Positions 5,604-6,108 of a DNA stretch of 6,108 nucleotides are shown here, one piece after another. Each line of letters begins with the position of its first letter. Within the stretch, counting starts at the first letter, position 1. This stretch comes from Flavobacteriaceae bacterium. GTDB taxonomy: Bacteria; Bacteroidota; Bacteroidia; Flavobacteriales; Flavobacteriaceae. The notes under the pieces are model-generated. The model made no database searches. It worked only from the letters and a program-made list of their open reading frames with translations, and was not told where the DNA came from. The position numbers were made by a program, and so were the translations under genes. The DNA is taken from NCBI GenBank assembly GCA_016780435.1, contig JADHLU010000062.1:1-6108 (forward strand), read 5' to 3'.

Positions 5604-6108
5604 ATGCAAAGAGACCAACAGTTGTTTGATTTGATTGAATTGGAGCACCAACGTCAGCTCAGAGGAATCGAGTTAATTGCTTCAGAAAATTTTACCTCTG
5701 AGGCAGTTATGGAGGCTGCCGGATCGGTTTTGACCAATAAATATGCAGAGGGTTATCCTTCAAAGCGCTATTACGGCGGATGCGAGGTGGTCGATCAGGT
5801 AGAAAATTTGGCTATTGAGCGCGCAAAGGCGTTGTTTGGAGCCGCGTATGTCAACGTTCAACCCCATTCTGGATCACAGGCTAATGCTTCTGTGTTTCAC
5901 GCCTTGCTCAATCCGGGTGATAAGATTCTTGGATTTGACCTTTCTCACGGAGGCCATCTTACCCACGGATCACCGGTCAATTTCTCCGGACGTCTCTATA
6001 GTCCGAGTTTTTACGGCGTCGATCGAGAGACAGGCTTATTAGATTACGATGAAATCGAAAAAATTGCGGTTAAAGAGTCTCCTAAACTTATTATCGCAGG
6101 GGCCTCAG
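5604..6108 (+). CDS. glyA: Serine hydroxymethyltransferase, 5' part (cut by window end)
   Basis: A PLP enzyme that interconverts serine plus tetrahydrofolate with glycine plus 5,10-methylenetetrahydrofolate, the main source of one-carbon units. The first 168 codons are open to the window edge, about 40% of a usual 420-residue protein. Visible signatures are [12 protein letters not shown] (21-32), with the glutamate needed for catalysis, [17 protein letters not shown] (43-59), [12 protein letters not shown] (83-94), which forms the PLP phosphate site, and [17 protein letters not shown] (113-129), with the histidine that stacks on the cofactor. The PLP-binding lysine lies beyond the window. The ATG is at the expected family N-terminus ([12 protein letters not shown]). 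It is divergent from clpB across a 212-bp spacer with two palindromes. No damage is seen in the visible part. Confidence 0.97.
   Translation, partial: MQRDQQLFDLIELEHQRQLRGIELIASENFTSEAVMEAAGSVLTNKYAEGYPSKRYYGGCEVVDQVENLAIERAKALFGAAYVNVQPHSGSQANASVFHALLNPGDKILGFDLSHGGHLTHGSPVNFSGRLYSPSFYGVDRETGLLDYDEIEKIAVKESPKLIIAGAS

Noticed and set aside
5815..6042. Plus-strand 75-codon frame inside glyA
   Set aside because: It is out of frame with the clearly conserved GlyA sequence over the same bases, so it is not a separate gene.

Overview
The window is chromosomal, moderately AT-rich DNA from a bacterium of the phylum Bacteroidota, most likely Flavobacteriales or a close relative. The protein sequences point that way, especially the GlyA N-terminus beginning [12 protein letters not shown], the SmpB sequence GTEIKSIR and the Pcm start DTLRHKGLR. 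Several starts also have TAnnTTTG-like -7 elements, and Shine-Dalgarno sequences are essentially absent. The taxonomic placement rests on remembered family resemblance, not on a search.

Layout from left to right. Positions 1-30 (minus) appear to be the first ten codons of an unnamed gene whose ATG overlaps the stop of its upstream neighbour. Positions 27-1001 (minus) encode a Gfo/Idh/MocA-family NAD(P)-dependent oxidoreductase. After a 61-bp divergent gap, 1063-1719 (plus) encodes protein-L-isoaspartate O-methyltransferase (pcm), which starts with GTG. Only 2 bp separate its stop from the stop of the convergent smpB (1722-2183, minus). Reading on the minus strand, clpB (2818-5391), a TetR/AcrR regulator (2192-2785) and smpB follow one another with gaps of 32 and 8 bp, so they probably form a transcriptional unit. 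A 212-bp divergent spacer (5392-5603) then leads to glyA (5604 onward, plus), which is cut by the window end. There are no RNA genes, insertion sequences, CRISPR arrays or gene-free stretches over 300 bp.

Functionally, the centre is a group of protein-quality genes. ClpB dissolves aggregates, SmpB with tmRNA rescues stalled ribosomes, and Pcm repairs isoaspartyl damage. A TetR regulator of unknown ligand sits between clpB and smpB. The flanking genes, glyA (one-carbon/serine metabolism) and the oxidoreductase, are metabolic.

Nothing here amounts to a new defence or mobile system; the coding content is ordinary core genome. The points worth a second look are in the non-coding and dual-use sequence: a 15/16-identical leader motif in front of both pcm and glyA; two perfect palindromes in the clpB-glyA spacer; an 11-bp perfect hairpin inside the 5' end of the tetR coding sequence; and a probable pcm terminator whose U-tract is also the lysine-coding tail of smpB.
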